From: Anodontia alba
Taxonomy: Eukaryota; Mollusca; Bivalvia; Lucinida; Lucinidae
Reading direction: 5' to 3'
DNA: 64,000 bases
Assembly (NCBI GenBank): GCA_964016985.1
Contig: OZ024825.1
Coordinates: forward strand, 34,688,057-34,752,056
Made by a program: the position numbers and the translations under genes. Below the pieces are notes generated by a model, which ran no database searches, was not told the origin of the DNA, and saw only the letters and a list, made by a program, of their open reading frames with translations. Positions 1 to 29,112 of the stretch are shown here, one piece after another (position 1 is the first letter of the stretch; every line of letters starts with the position of its first letter).

Positions 1-229
1 TTCACTTTCAAGGGAGACAACTCTGCCAAAACGTTTTTGCTCCTTTCTAAAAAGGGTTCTACTCTAAAAGGAAAGAATTAACTCCCCGCTGAAGGGAATT
101 TAATCTTTTATTAGAATAGACTCCTTTTCAGAAGAGGCTTGGAATGCAGGAAAGCAAATATAGGAAGTCATAAAAGTTGTCTCCATTATCAAAAATGGAG
201 GAATTCTTCTAGGTTAATCCCCTTTAACT
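1..229. mobile_element. MITE family A, truncated by window edge
   Basis: Shared with copies near 3805-4031, 11953-12200 and 33706-34380: caagggagacaact, aaaggaaagaatt and a TTAATCCCCTTTAA end. It ends a few bases before the splice acceptor of the first visible SOD-like exon. Confidence 0.6.
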
Positions 230-236
230 GTTTCAG

Positions 237-16640
<16,404 letters not shown>

Positions 16641-17440
16641 CGCAGTAAAACGGAAAACACAGCGAGGGGATTTATCATAGAAGCAACCGGTGTAGATCCA
16701 TATCACCCACATGTCTTGTATTCAAACAAGAAAGAACCTGATCAGTCTTTGCCTCCGCGACACCTGGTCAAGATCATTACTTTTCTCCAGTAGATTCCAT
16801 AAGAAATACTGTAGGCGAACAGCAAAGTTTTAAAACATAATGCTGTCTGCTACAATTTTGCTTGTAGCTTAAAGGGTTGATACCGGAGCTACTTTAGATG
16901 TAACGAAAATCACAGGAGCTTCACTTGTGTTTCAAACTGGTAATCCCACACTGTTTTTTTTTTTTTTTTTTATTATTATTATTATTTTTGATAGTTATAT
17001 TGTCCGTAAAGTTAATTAGAATAAGAGTTCTGATACTCTAGGTTTCAGGAAAATAATTTATGCGCTCACTGAGGTTCTGAAGAATCTGCACACTCATTGT
17101 GAAAGAAATATACATGCTTATCATAAAAATACATACAAATATACAAAAAAATTAAAGTAATTAGATTACAGTTACCATCTTATAGATAACATTTTTACCT
17201 CCCTTGACTTAACTTGGCTACGTAGCCTAGTTTGAAAACTACGTACAATATTTTCCCCTATAATACTTTATTGCACAGTCCTCAGAAGCATTTTATAGTA
17301 AACTAGGGGCAGTATAATTTCATTTGGAAATAGTATTTTCAGACAACAAAAAGTAAGATTGCTCCGGTATCAACCTTTAAAACGTCAAGCAAAATTGTAG
17401 TGGACGACTATTTATTTTTTTAATTATTGTATTTTTTTTT
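16641..17440. other. 3' flank of the SOD-like gene, no further gene seen
   Basis: AT-rich, with a T tract near 16,950 and ATTAAA at 17,151. No coding signal. Confidence 0.5.
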
Positions 17441-17444
17441 CGAG

Positions 17445-17720
17445 GCATGCCATGCAAATCGCCTGCTTGGCAATCAGTGAGCATATGCATAAGACTGATC
17501 TTCCTATGCCAAATCAGTCAGCGAGTAAATTATTTATGCGTAAGCTTTATCCTTCTAGGCGAGATCAGCTAGCGGGTATATGCATACCCTATATGCGAGC
17601 CCAATCAGCAAGTAAATTCATAGCCTAGCTTATCATAGGCACGACTAATCAGCCATTATATGCATGAGATATATTTTTCTAGGCGAGACCAATAAGCGAG
17701 GTTTTGCATAAGCTACATTT
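17445..17720 (+). repeat. Degenerate tandem repeat of about 65 bp
   Basis: Four to five diverged units around tatgcataagct, ttctaggcgaga and atcagnnagcgagt. Confidence 0.6.
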
Positions 17721-17886
17721 TCATCGATCAGCACCATGTGAAAATGTGCCTTTGTGCTATATATGCACAGTGAAGGCCCAAATCAGCCTTCGTATCCGCC
17801 GCATCCGCACAGTCTGGTCGAGGTCTTCGCTGTCTACTCACAGCATTACTGGATACGGTAAAATGTACCTATGTTAAGTATATGCA

Positions 17887-18170
17887 CATCACGAAAACAC
17901 GCCTATACAGTTTTGACCCCCTTAAACCACACTTTTATATAGTAAAACAAACTAGGGTTTACAGGGGTAAACATTAGTTTTCTTATTTCTGCTCAAAACA
18001 TAGATTGTGGATACTCGTTAGAACCGCCTCGGTGAGGCGGTTCTAACGAGTACCCACAATGTATGTTTTGAGCAGAAATATGAAAACTACCAGAATTGTT
18101 CATCTGAAAAAATTTCATTTTTTTAAATGTAAAATTCTCAATATATTTGAATAGGCGTGTTTTCGTAATG
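17887..18170. mobile_element. MITE family D copy 4
   Basis: Ends catcacgaaaacacgcctat and aataggcgtgttttcgtaat; HP1 palindrome at about 17,998-18,066. Confidence 0.85.
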
Positions 18171-18481
18171 ATTATCAGATTGTGTTCCTTCACAGGCTGG
18201 TGTAGATCTTTAATGTTCGCATATGCTCCGAAGACATATTTTGTCGTGGTGCGACTCATTTATAACTGGAATGACACGTGGGTTGATTTAGAACTGCATC
18301 GGTCGCTTTTGCTATATTGTATCTTATCTATGTGTCAGTGTTATTTCTTTCACAAACTTCACTGAGTGGATAAATTTTGTAAGCACACATATCTAAGTAG
18401 CTTTGATATCACTTTTAACAGGGACGAGTATTTTATACTAAGCCTATTATTTGTGTCTAGCGTTCCATAAAAGGGACACTA

Positions 18482-18548
18482 GCAAACAATGGAGACCCAG
18501 ATCAGACGCCGCAAAAGGCGGCGTCTGATCAGAGTCTACATTGTTTGT
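18482..18548. repeat. Isolated HP2 hairpin
   Basis: acccagatcagacgccgc / gcggcgtctgatcagagt arms, outer caaacaatgg / cattgtttg. Confidence 0.8.
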
Positions 18549-18973
18549 ATTAAGTTCAGAAATTTCTACAAAACATGGCTATCATAAAAGCTGACCAGGC
18601 ACCCTTTATATAGGAAATGGGCCTGTCCAGTGTTGAGGTAGAAGAGTCCACTAGGCATAGGATTTCCTGTACGCTCAGCAAAGACTTCGCTGTCCGCCTG
18701 ATGACACTTTGGAGCCTTAGCTACCTACAGAGTGCACTGCGAATACTCTGATCTGTCTTTGCGGGGCACACATGTAATCTTGTAGGCAGTGCTGTGCCCT
18801 GACTCAAACGTTAAACAGTATAGAGATTAAAACCTAAAATTTAAATGTTTTAGTTATAAACGTAGCAAGAACTCTTTGCATGCTGGGTAATTTTGCATGT
18901 TTTTTGTCGTATGTGGATTTTTTTTAAATCAACTTTTTTCAAAATAAAGTCTTTCAGGAATACCATTAGAGTG

Positions 18974-19042
18974 TCAAACAGTTTGGATCCAGATCAGGCC
19001 CGACGTTTTGTCGGGCCTGATCTGGGTCCAAATTGCTTGCAA
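18974..19042. repeat. Isolated HP2-like hairpin
   Basis: ggatccagatcaggcccgac / gtcgggcctgatctgggtcc arms; the inner arm sequence differs from the other copies. Confidence 0.8.
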
Positions 19043-19299
19043 AGGTTATCAGCAGACAACAAACCACTAGCGGGAAAAAAGTTAAAAAGACCTTGAAGTA
19101 TGCAACATACGTATAAATCAGTCCGTTCCCTGTCAGTACATGCGACAGATATACGCCCGAGGTCAAACAGCAAAATTTTCAACTCATTTCATACTTTTCC
19201 ATAGAAGGGAGCATCGTCATTAGATCTATTTAATTACTTTTTTAGTGACTGTCAGAACATTCAGACGTTATAAGATAGCACAGGAAAAGGCATTGCAAT

Positions 19300-20200
19300 A
19301 CTCAGCCGTTGGCGTTCGCTGCGGCGTCGGCGTCATATATGTTAAGCTTTTTATGTTAAAGTTTTTGAAGATCTGTATCTCCTGGATGCTTTAACTGATT
19401 TAGTTGATAGTTGGACTGGTGTTTGATGCTGTTACAATGTTTTGATTAATATCCACCCCTCTCGGTGATTTTCATCACGAAAACATGCCTATATTATTTT
19501 GACTCCCTTAAACCCCACTTTTATATAGTAAAACTGGGGTTTACAGGAGTATACATTATTTTTCTTATTTCTGCTCAAAAACATCGATTGTGGGTACTCG
19601 TTAGAACCGCCTCGGCGAGGCGGTTCTAACGAGTACCCACAATCTATGTTTTGAGCAGAAATATGAAAAATATCGGGGTTTTTTATCTGAAAATTTTCAG
19701 TTTTTTGGAGGTGGAATTTTTCTATATATTTGAATAGGCGTGTTTTTGTAATGGAGTTCAAGATCACAGACTTAGAAAATTTACAGCTCTAAATGTTAAA
19801 GCTCTGTTTTAACATTTTAAAATACCCTCCTGATTCCTTAAATAGATTTAGTTGATACTTGGACTGATGTCAGATATTGATCCAAGTTTTGTTCAATATA
19901 ATACCTATATTTGATTTTGAGGTCAATGCCAAGGCCAAGGGCTTAAAATTTTTAATACTCATTCGGTTATGTTTGTTTTTACGTTTAAGGGTTTGCAGAT
20001 ATCTGCCTGGATGGATTTAAATAAGCTTGGACTGATGTTAGATACGTTTGCAAATGTTTTGTTCCGTGTTAGCCAGACACCCACTCAGTGATCTTGAATG
20101 ACTCGAATTTTTATTTGTTCTTTTTCATTTGGTGGGCAAGTGCGAGTTATGGCGAGCTATTTTGTCCTGCAACAATCTTGTTAAGCTCTAAGTTTTTTGT
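19300..20200 (+). repeat. Satellite-like interspersed repeat split by MITE D5
   Basis: Diverged repeats of atttagttgatacttggactgatgt appear at about 19,390, 19,850 and 20,020, after gttcgctgcggcgtcggcgt. Family D copy 5 interrupts it. Confidence 0.5.
19473..19753. mobile_element. MITE family D copy 5 (best-preserved palindrome)
   Basis: Inverted ends catcacgaaaacatgcctat and ataggcgtgtttttgtaatg. Central arms gggtactcgttagaaccgcc / ggcggttctaacgagtaccc with a one-base centre. Confidence 0.88.
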
Positions 20201-20309
20201 TCCGTTTTATAATGTACAGTCTACTTTTCTCAGGATCATCTGATTAAAAGTTCAGTTTTATGTTTTCATTTAGAGCATCAGTGAAAGTCTCGGATAGTCA
20301 CGCTGCAAC

Positions 20310-20418
20310 ACCCAGCTAGCATTCTACGTAAATCTACATCGGGCCGTCATCGGCCCGTCAGCTACCCTGACGGGCCGATGACGGCCCGATATAGATTTAC
20401 GTAGAATGCTGACTGGGC
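20310..20418. mobile_element. Palindromic MITE (family I), nearly perfect
   Basis: The whole element folds on itself: cccagctagcattctacgta / tacgtagaatgctgactggg and gggccgtcatcggcccgtca / tgacgggccgatgacggccc. Confidence 0.88.
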
Positions 20419-21054
20419 AGTCTTATTCCATATGGCAGACTGTATAGACCCAGACCAGATGCCGCAGAGCATACACAAAGTCCAGAATAATCTTTGTACC
20501 ATGTAGATTTTTAAAAAGAAAATGTTTAGAGCTTGCTTAGATTACAACATAGAATGAAGACAGATTGTGTCACAACCCGCTAAATGCTTTCCAACGAAGT
20601 TTACTCCAAGACGGTATCAATAAAAAAAAAAAAACTTCTAGAAAAGAAAAACAATCTTAGAAATGCATAAAAGAAGACATTTTAACAACGGGTCTGTAGT
20701 ACTAAGCGTTCAGTGTAGAATAAAATTATCTTGTTATAGATTTCGATATATGTGGACGTCAATTATGTTAAATTTATTGTATTTTCATTTACTTGCCCGT
20801 TTATATGTATAGATGCCTTTTAAACTTACAGTTAAAAACATGTGAGTAAAACTGCTGAAAATAAAATCTCATATGTAATGAGTATTAGTTGTGTTCTTAT
20901 CTACCCGAACCAATGCCTGCATCGGTAGATAGCGTTATGAATCAAATCGTATTTACCCTAAATATTCGGATATTATAACGCCTTGTCCTAGTTGTCTAAA
21001 ACTAGAAAACAAATATGTTTTACTACTAAATGATGATCTGAAATTGCTGGATAA

Positions 21055-21175
21055 ATAACAAACAGTGTAGACTCTAATCAGACGCCGCGTTCTGTGTTTT
21101 TTTTTTATCTAGATCTAAGCTGTTTGCTCAGGCCTGGTCGCCCCAATATTTAGGATAAATACGGTACCACTATAT
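21055..21175. mobile_element. MITE family C, 3' half
   Basis: Decayed HP2 arms, then gctcaggcctggtcgcccca and the terminal atttaggataaatacggta. Confidence 0.6.
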
Positions 21176-21313
21176 CAGTCAAGAAAGTTTGGCATAAATA
21201 TTATTAGCCAAGTATGAAAGAGATTTCATCCAGTGTGATGAGTCAGGCGCATGTGATATGCTTAGGGCTCTATTGAGACATTTTAGGCACGGTACGAAAA
21301 TACACATTCGCAC

Positions 21314-21563
21314 TACCGTATTCGACCTAATTACTGCACTTATTTGGTGTTTATGCGAGTTTTTTTTTTTCTGATTTTCTTTATTAAAACATATGTTGTG
21401 GGTACTCATTTGAATTGCATTTGATGCAATTCAAATGGGTACCCACAAGATATGCCTTTATAAAGACGTAGACAAAAAGTACAGTGGCTATAATTTGAAG
21501 ACTATGGAATTGCTTGACTGTGCGCTTATAGGAGTATGTGCGGTAATTAGGTCGAATACGGTA
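21314..21563. mobile_element. MITE family F carrying hairpin HP1
   Basis: Ends taccgtattcgacctaatta / taattaggtcgaatacggta are perfect inverted repeats. The centre is an HP1-type palindrome (catatgttgtgggtactcat ... atgggtacccacaagatatg). Confidence 0.88.
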
Positions 21564-21805
21564 TTTTAAATCGTGTTCAGCGGAATACAGGTTGCTCTGG
21601 CGTACTGTCTTTTTACGGAACGGAACGGAATAATAAAACGAATCAAAATGACCACAAACCAGACATATTGAAATTATTTTTACTTTTTTTTTTTTTTCGC
21701 AAATGAATGAATGTGAAACTGTCCCAGTAGTTTTTCATACACTCCACTAAAATGTTTGAAGGTTATTGTTATCCCTCCAGCTTACCTACGTTAAGGGAGA
21801 CAGAA

Positions 21806-21876
21806 AATAGTATAGACTCAGATCAGACGCCGCAGAACGTGGCATCTGATCAGGGTCTACACTATTTGTAACTCAT
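21806..21876. repeat. HP2 hairpin with part of family C
   Basis: gactcagatcagacgccgc / cggcatctgatcagggtc-type arms followed by gacatatcaacaggtagta, a family C interior. Confidence 0.7.
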
Positions 21877-22245
21877 TTTGACATATCAACAGGTAGTAAC
21901 TATTGCAGGAAGGATTTGATACGGCTACCATTTTTGAAGCTATCACCGGAAGTTATTTTAGTGGAGTCCGCATCGTTGGCACAAGAGCCTTTTTGATCGA
22001 ATAGGGGTGACCAAAAAAAGTAAACAGGAAGTAGTGGAAATTGACTGTGATTTTGAAGAATTATTTCACTAATTGGCATTGAGTGCTGACAAATGAAGCT
22101 TTGTGTTATAGTACACCCCCACTCTCCCGATCGGACAATCTACATTGTAAAACTAAAGTATTAGCCTTGTTTTTGAGGTCCTGAGATGCACTCAAATACG
22201 TCTACCCACTGAAAGCGTAAATAAACGCGAATAGCAGAATATGAA

Positions 22246-22457
22246 TTAATCCTAGTTCTGCTGAACCCGGATATGCCCTGCCTTTGCAAACAGTGTAGAT
22301 CCAGATCAACTGGCTTCTGAAGCCAAATGATCTGGATCTGCATTGTTTGTCATTAAGTATGTGAATTTTGTATCAACAACCTGGATCAAGCAAATTGATT
22401 GGCTGAAAATTAGAAGTGGGTTTGGCATCTTAATTTATTCACCATGGCAAGGGTTAA
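22246..22457. mobile_element. MITE family G copy 4
   Basis: ttaatcctagttctgctgaa at left, atggcaagggttaa at right; HP2 arms with a shortened loop. Confidence 0.8.
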
Positions 22458-22529
22458 TAAAACAAATTATCACCTGACAGCACAAGGGAATTTTCATTGG
22501 GTAAAGATGGCCAGGAAGTCACAATCATA

Positions 22530-23576
22530 AAACACAGCCTATTAATGACACTACTGATAGAACACAGCCTAACAATGACATCACTGATAGAACACAGCCC
22601 ATTAACGACACCACCACTGTTAGAACACAGCCCATTAACGACACCACTGATAGAACACAGCCTATTAATTACACCATTGATATAACACACAGCCTAATAA
22701 CGACACCATTGATAGAACAGTGCCTATTTATTATAGCACTGATAGAACACAGCCCATTAATGACACCACCGATAGAACACAGCCTATTGATGGCACCACT
22801 GATAGAAAACAGCTTATTAATGGCACCACTGATAGAAAACAGCCTAGTAACGACACCACTGATAGAACACAGCCTATTAATTACACTACTGGTAGAACAC
22901 AGCCCATTAACGACACCACTGATAGAACACATCCTATTAATGGCACCACTGATAGAAAACAGCTTATTAATGGCACCACTGATAGAACACTGCCTATTAA
23001 CGGCACCACTGATAGAACACAGCCTATTAATTACACTACTGGTAGAAAACAGCCCATTAACGACACCACTGATAGAACACATCCTATTAATGGCACCACT
23101 GATAGAACACAGCTTATTAATGGCACCACTGATAGAACACAGATTATAAATGGCACCATTGATAGAACACAACTTATTAATGGCATCACTGATAGAAAAC
23201 AGCCTAATAACAACACCAGATAGAACACAGCCTATTAATGACACCACTGATAGAACACAGCCTATTAATGACACCACTGATAGAACACAGCCTATTAATG
23301 ACACCACTGATAGAACACAGCCCATTAACGACACCACTGATAGAACACAGCCTATTAATGGCACCACTGATAGAACAGCCTATTAATGGCACCACTGATA
23401 GAACACAGCCTATTAATGGCACCACTGATAGAACACAGCCTATTAATGGCACCACTGATAGAACAGCCTATTAATGACCCCAGATAGAACACAGCCCATT
23501 GACGACACCACTGATAGAACATACCCTATTAATGATACCACTGATAGAACATACCCTATTAATGACACCACTGCGG
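22530..23576 (+). repeat. 30-bp minisatellite, about 35 copies
   Basis: The unit is approximately tattaatggcaccactgata plus gaacacagcc. Variants in several units recur at larger spacing, suggesting higher-order copying. Because 30 is a multiple of three, frames on both strands stay open, giving repeats such as INGTTDRTQP. I do not regard them as genes. Confidence 0.95.
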
Positions 23577-23595
23577 GGAAGAATAAACAAACTAT

Positions 23596-23690
23596 GATGG
23601 ACAGCACACAATTTTACAAACTAACGAAAATCAAAGCAAACAGCTCCCTCTTGCACAACAAAGTGACCATCATGCCACACAGAACCTGCT
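23596..23690 (+). repeat. Fragment related to the 8.2-9.0 kb element
   Basis: ttacaaactaacgaaaat and cagctccctctt match 8895-8935. Confidence 0.4.
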
Positions 23691-23754
23691 AAACACAGTA
23701 AGCAATAAGAGAATAAACAGGACAAAAACACGAAAAAATGAGCAGCAACGTCAG

Positions 23755-23962
23755 AAAACCTACCATCTGATATGTGTGCCCAGATTACCCGGCACATTTG
23801 CGCACTCTGATCAGAATCGTCACTGGACACATTTTTGGATAGTCAAAGGATGCAAAGTTTCTTCATGCGGACAACGAAGACTGATCAGACTGTGTGAATG
23901 CACAGGCTGATTTGAGTCTTCATTGGGAGCACGTCAGAAGGTACGTTTTCTCACGTTAAGAC
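23755..23962. mobile_element. MITE family H copy
   Basis: catctgatatgtgtgcccag at left, gggagcacgtcagaaggtac at right; internal ggatgcaaagtttcttcatg and gatcagactgtgtgaatgca. Confidence 0.65.
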
Positions 23963-23964
23963 TC

Positions 23965-25090
23965 CATCCAGTTTGCTTATCTCAAATGAAATGGTATGAC
24001 TCATAACCTGACATGCCTTTTTTTTGTGAATAAGAACAAGTAAAAGCGCTCACCACTCCAGCATAATAGACCATAGGCTCAGAGGGGTCACCATGCACCC
24101 ACCACAGGAACCTCTGGGAGTGGGAGTGGTAACATTTTGTTCAGGGGACAATACTGGTTAGGAATCAAGATGTTAACATTCAATATTTTGAGATGGACCC
24201 ACCATTTTGGATGGTTTCCAATATGGCCACCAGGAAAATTGAGAAAACTCATTTATGATCTTATCTCAGCTAGTGAGGATCTTATTTTTCATACTGTTTG
24301 GTGCTATATGTTGACATCTAAGAACATAATACACAATTTTGATCTTTAAGGCTCCCTGAGTAAGCGATAAAAAGGCCCCAAACCCTGATCTCTCTACAAA
24401 TGAGGCAAGAAACTTCCTGCCAAAAACCAATAATGACAGGGCTAACCCTCTATAAGTTTCAGCAGGAGGGGACACCACTCTACCGTCTACCTAATCACAT
24501 TGGTAAAGTTTGGTTCATTTTTATGCTCAAATTTTTTACACTTTGGAAAGTTTTGCTCTACGAGTTGAGATTTAACCCATTGTAGACTGAATGAACTCTC
24601 CCACACTATACATTGGAAGATTCTAATTTCAATGTTAGGTATGTCAGGTTACGTGATTTAGATATTCCGAGAGAAAATGGTTGAACTATTTGCAAACAGT
24701 GAAGACCCTGATCAGACGCCGTGTTCTGCAGCATATGATGTGGGTCTCCAGTTTGCTAATTACCCATTTAGGTGTCTCCAGACTACAATGGGTTAATAGC
24801 ACTGTCAACAATCTTTCACTCATACCATGATGGTTTCTGGATGTGACAGTGGGAAATGGTGTCCTTTATAGGTCTGCCTAACTGCAGTTTAATGCCCCAG
24901 CCATGGTGCCATGATTCTACCATCAGTTACCTTATACTGACACTGGTGTTACCAGTCCTAGCTCTTCTTCTCAATGCTGAATTCCAAGATAACAAGCAGC
25001 TAGTTAAGAAGGTATGATCCAGCTGTGATTAGTAGATCACACCTACATCCTCCTGGTTCAAGTCACTTTGATGGGTTTACTTAGTCCCAT
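23965..25090. other. No gene recognised; one isolated HP2 hairpin
   Basis: Only a decayed HP2 hairpin at about 24,690-24,757 stands out. Confidence 0.4.
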
Positions 25091-25094
25091 TACA

Positions 25095-25277
25095 TCAACA
25101 CTGGTTTTTGATTTGGGTTTTACGGCTCTTTCAAGAATATTTCACTTATATCGAGCCGATCGTTCATCGAAGGTGGGCGAAAACCGGAGAACCCGGAGAA
25201 AAACCACCTGACCATCCGTAAGCAGAACTTGGCTTTCCCACATATGACCCGAGCGAGGCTCGAACCACAGCGGTGCC
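25095..25277 (-). mobile_element. tRNA-derived SINE, second type
   Basis: ttgggttttacggctctttc tail side at left; on the minus strand a tRNA-like head with B-box-like ggttcgagcctcgctcggg. Confidence 0.55.
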
Positions 25278-25604
25278 ATCAACACTGGTGTGAGCAGTCC
25301 CAGCTCTTCTCAATTCTGAGTGCCAAGATAATGTAACTAGTAGCTAGTACCAATTTATGTCATAGGTATAACCCAACTGTGGATCAAACCTACATCCTCC
25401 TGGTCCAAGTCACTTGGATGGGTTCTCTTTGGAAGTCATAAAACAGATAAGTCCTTTTGACAATATATGCTTTATTTTGTAAAATAAATTTATCACAATC
25501 AGTTTTGTTACAGACAAAAAAATTGCCACAATATTCTGAGAATACAATGTTATGGGAACACCTCTGTTAGAATGATGCCTCAGGTTTCTACCCATTATAC
25601 CATA

Positions 25605-25795
25605 CCATATTTTACCCTAAACAGTTGGATGTCTTAACCTTTACCATAGTTGTCCTAGAATTTCAACCAGCCCATTTTACTACATGCTGATAGTCTAAAA
25701 GCTGCCAATGAGTGGCAAAGAATGCAGACACAGATTAGGCACTGCATATTTTGTTTGAGCCTTTCTGTCCAAGTACTCAGAGTAAAACTAAATTT
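25605..25795. mobile_element. MITE family C, 5' half
   Basis: accatattttaccctaaaca, cccattttactac and gagtggcaaa follow the family C order; the HP2 centre is degenerate. Confidence 0.55.
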
Positions 25796-26212
25796 GGCAA
25801 AGCTGTGGGGTTCTAGGCAGGAGTGGATCCATGATTTTAGCAGGAGGGTTTCAACTTAAATCTATTTATGTGTAATATTCCACAAATGGGACTGTTGTGA
25901 ACAGTGTAAACCCATTATGCCATATCAGACACCACAAAACCAAGTCTGATCCAGATCTACACTGTTTGCATATTTTTTTTTTCAATATTTATATACAGTA
26001 AACAGCTTGGCCCAGCTTCACTAATAGATCACTCCAGTGCTAAAATTGACATAAAAGTTAAGAGTTATGCTGGGTAATTTTGCATGCCTTTTTGTCATCT
26101 GTGGATTTTTTTTTTTAATTTTTCAAAACTTTTTAAAAAAAATTATTAAGGAATACCATCAGAGTGTTAAATATGTGGTTCCAGCCAAATTGCACTTAAA
26201 TGGAACATTTTT

Positions 26213-28165
26213 ATACCCCGCCACACGATAGTGGCGGGGTATTATAGTTTCACGTTGGACATCCGTGTGTCTGTCTGTCCTAGGTCCGTATTTTGTTTCC
26301 GGATTATAACGAGTAAACATCAATGGATTTTAACCAAACTTGGTAAGTGCATTGATATTGTGGAGATCTGGTTTGGGATTGCAAATGGGCAAATTTCGTC
26401 AAATTCTGACGGAGTTATCTGCCCGAGACACGCCCATATTTTCGTTTCTGGATGATAACTTGAGTAAACATCAATGGATTTTCACAAAACTTGGTACGTG
26501 CATTGATATTGTGGAGATCTGGTTTGGGATTGCTAATTGGCAAATTTCGTCAAATTTTGATGGGAGTAATCTATTTGAGACACGCCTATATTTTCATTTC
26601 CGGACGATGAGTAAATGTCAAGGGATTTTAACCAAACCAGGTACATGCATTAATATGAAGAAGATCCAGACTTGGGGTAATTAAAAATGTAATTGTAATT
26701 AATTACAATTTAATAACAATTTTCAAAGTAATTGAATGTAATTGTAATTGGACATTTTCTTAAATTACACTGATTGTAATTTAATTAATTACAGTGAAAA
26801 AAAGGAGAGTAATTGGCAGTTACTTTTCAATTACTTTTAATTACATTTGCATTAGACTTGAATTTCGGTTCTAAAAACTCTTGTTGCTGTATAAGCCTTA
26901 ACTTTGGATGCCTGTAATGAATGATAAGCACAAGTCAGTTTGCTTTTACCCAGTAATCCTTAATTTTGAGGGTCCAAAACATAAAAAAAATCACAGAAAT
27001 ACCAGCGTATCTGTATTGGAATGTCTAACTGCAAAGTTTGGAACAATGCTGGAGATTTATATGAACATACAGGTAAACAGCCACTACTGTGTATCTGAAC
27101 CTAGATATTGGGAAATCCAAAAGTCATAACCAATAAGTTTCGCAAACAGTGTAGGCCTTGATCAGGACCTGCACTGTTTGTCATTTAAAAAGAAGTCTGC
27201 TCCACTGAAAACGCCTAATTAAAAATTTAAATGAACAAAAAAAAATCACTGAAAAGTGTCCCAATAGTTAGGGTAAACATGGTAATCATTCTTAACAAAA
27301 AAAAAAGCAAATTTTAATAGGTGTATTACCTCAGGACACAACAGGTGACCAAATGTTACTACGTTCATACCCAGACATACTTCAGGAACTAACAAGCTGG
27401 ACTTATATCTGTCAGAAGATGATGAGGAGACATGGTTTGATATCATGATGTACTGGGCTTGAATTCAAATAAGTTTCCTACATACTTAGCAAAATGGCTA
27501 AAATATATTTAGCTCTTCCAGCTTCTTCTGCCCCAGTGGAAAGACTGTTCTCAATTGGAGGCAAGATTTTTTGAGCTTAGAGATGTATGTTAAGTGACAA
27601 AAATTTTGAAATGCTTATGTTTCTTAAGTGTAACAATGTGGTTTAGACCTGTCTGGTGCTGTTGGAATCAGAACTTCGGGAAATATAAACAGGCAGTGTG
27701 TACATATTTTTTTTAAACTGTACAGTCAACAAACTTATTATGTTTTTTTTTTTTAATTTTTCTGTGCTCCAAAAGTTGTCTTATTTTAAAAAAATTTACA
27801 ACTGAAATGGACATTTTTTCCAAACATCGATGCAACCATAGTTTTCTAGGTAAGTCCTGTTTTAAATTCACCAAACAACTACACCAAATGCTTGAAACAA
27901 AAAAAAGAAGAAATATGAAACTTGAAAATGTAATTGTGATGTAATAAATTACATTTGGCAATGTAACTGAAGGTAATTAATTACTTTGCCAAAAATCATG
28001 TAATTATAATTGTAATTTAACTGAGAGAAAAACAAAGTAATTGTAATTTAATTAATTACTTTCCAAAGTAATTGACCCCAAGTCTGAGAAGATCTGGTTT
28101 TGGATTACTAATTGGCAAATTTTGTCCCAGAGACACGATAATGGCGAAATATTATAGTTTAACAT
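26213..28165. repeat. Interspersed repeat with about 125-bp units, split by an hAT element
   Basis: Opens with a hairpin on accccgcca / tggcggggt (26,215-26,243). Units around gagtaaacatcaatggattt, gatattgtggagatctggtt and ggcaaatttcgtcaaatt follow. It resumes after the hAT element at 28,095 with ctggttttggattactaa and ends near ggcgaaatattatagttt. Confidence 0.7.
26667..28086 (+). mobile_element. hAT-family DNA transposon, decayed, with intact target duplication
   Basis: Terminal inverted repeats cagacttggggtaa / tgaccccaagtctg start with the CAG typical of hAT. The flanking 8-bp direct repeat agaagatc (26,659-26,666 and 28,087-28,094) is identical on both sides. On the plus strand at about 27,385-27,645 the C-terminal dimerisation domain is readable across frameshifts and stops: LYLSEDDEETWFDI, then YLALPASSAPVERLFSIGGK and LSDKNFEMLMFLKCN. 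Most of the transposase is missing, so it needs a helper to move. Subterminal regions are rich in aattac-type motifs. Confidence 0.9.
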
Positions 28166-28261
28166 TTTATTCTTATTATTAAGAGGGGGTCTGCCACTGC
28201 TATAGGTTTGCTTGCAAACATAACTGGTAACATCTATGATACAGTTAGGTGCATTTAACCT

Positions 28262-28440
28262 TGGCTAATTCAGCAGATGACATTTTTTTCTTATTTTTCC
28301 CAGAAAACAGGATTTAGCAAGTCATGCAAAATGCCTCCATTGGACACAATTTGCATGAAATGTCAAAACCTGTTTTCTGGGAAAATAAGAAAAATATTTC
28401 AAAATGTCTGCTGAAAATTATAGCCAGAGTGCTGATCATT
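28262..28440. repeat. Hairpin module HP3 copy
   Basis: cttatttttcccagaaaaca / tgttttctgggaaaataag arms, with gacacaatttgcatgaaatg and a decayed partner inside. Confidence 0.8.
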
Positions 28441-28929
28441 AATGACGACAAGATCTGTTTTTATGAGTTAAACGTATTAAAAGAGACACATTATTCTCAA
28501 ATGTATTCCCAGAAGCAGGTAAATTTTTCATTTTACAACAAATAAAATATGCCCTGCTCTGTATAGATATCATTCTTATGACATGTGGCCAGGGTAGACA
28601 CTGATCAGATTGTGTAACTGGGTCATCTGATCTGGGTCTACACTAGTCTCTAACTTAAATCCAGACTTCTAAAAATTCTATTAGCAAAGCATAGGCACTG
28701 ATCAGACCACACAAATGCACAGCCTGGTCTGTGTCTACACTGTAAGCATATGTCATAAAATGATTTCCTATCGGAGCAGCTCATATATTGCTGGGAAAAG
28801 ATAACAATGTTCCATATATGCACAGTGATATCCGGATCATCTTGTATATCCACACAGTTCTGTCAGAATTATTGTTACTGCATACATTTAACCATACTCC
28901 TTTACTATCTACTAAAGTTACTGACCATA

Positions 28930-29112
28930 GGTCTAAATAAGAGTGGGTATATTTTTCTTATTTCTCCAAGAAAACGTATGTTGTGGGTACTCATTAGAAG
29001 CACCTCCCTGAGGTGCTTCTAATGAGTACCCACAACATATGTTTACGTGGAGAAATAAGGAAAATATCAATACTTTTGGATTGAAAAAAAGCATCTTATC
29101 AAGAGCTATGGA
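28930..29112. mobile_element. MITE family E with hairpin HP1
   Basis: gtctaaataagag / atcttatcaagagctatgg ends (TIR decayed at left); central gggtactcattagaagcacc / ggtgcttctaatgagtaccc. Confidence 0.8.

Noticed and set aside
22669..23474. Long open frames on both strands in the 30-bp array, up to 232 codons
   Set aside because: They arise because the repeat period is a multiple of three. The frames have no start context, splice sites or non-repetitive sequence.
22530..23576. CRISPR-like array
   Set aside because: Units are directly adjacent with no unique spacers, and the genome is eukaryotic.
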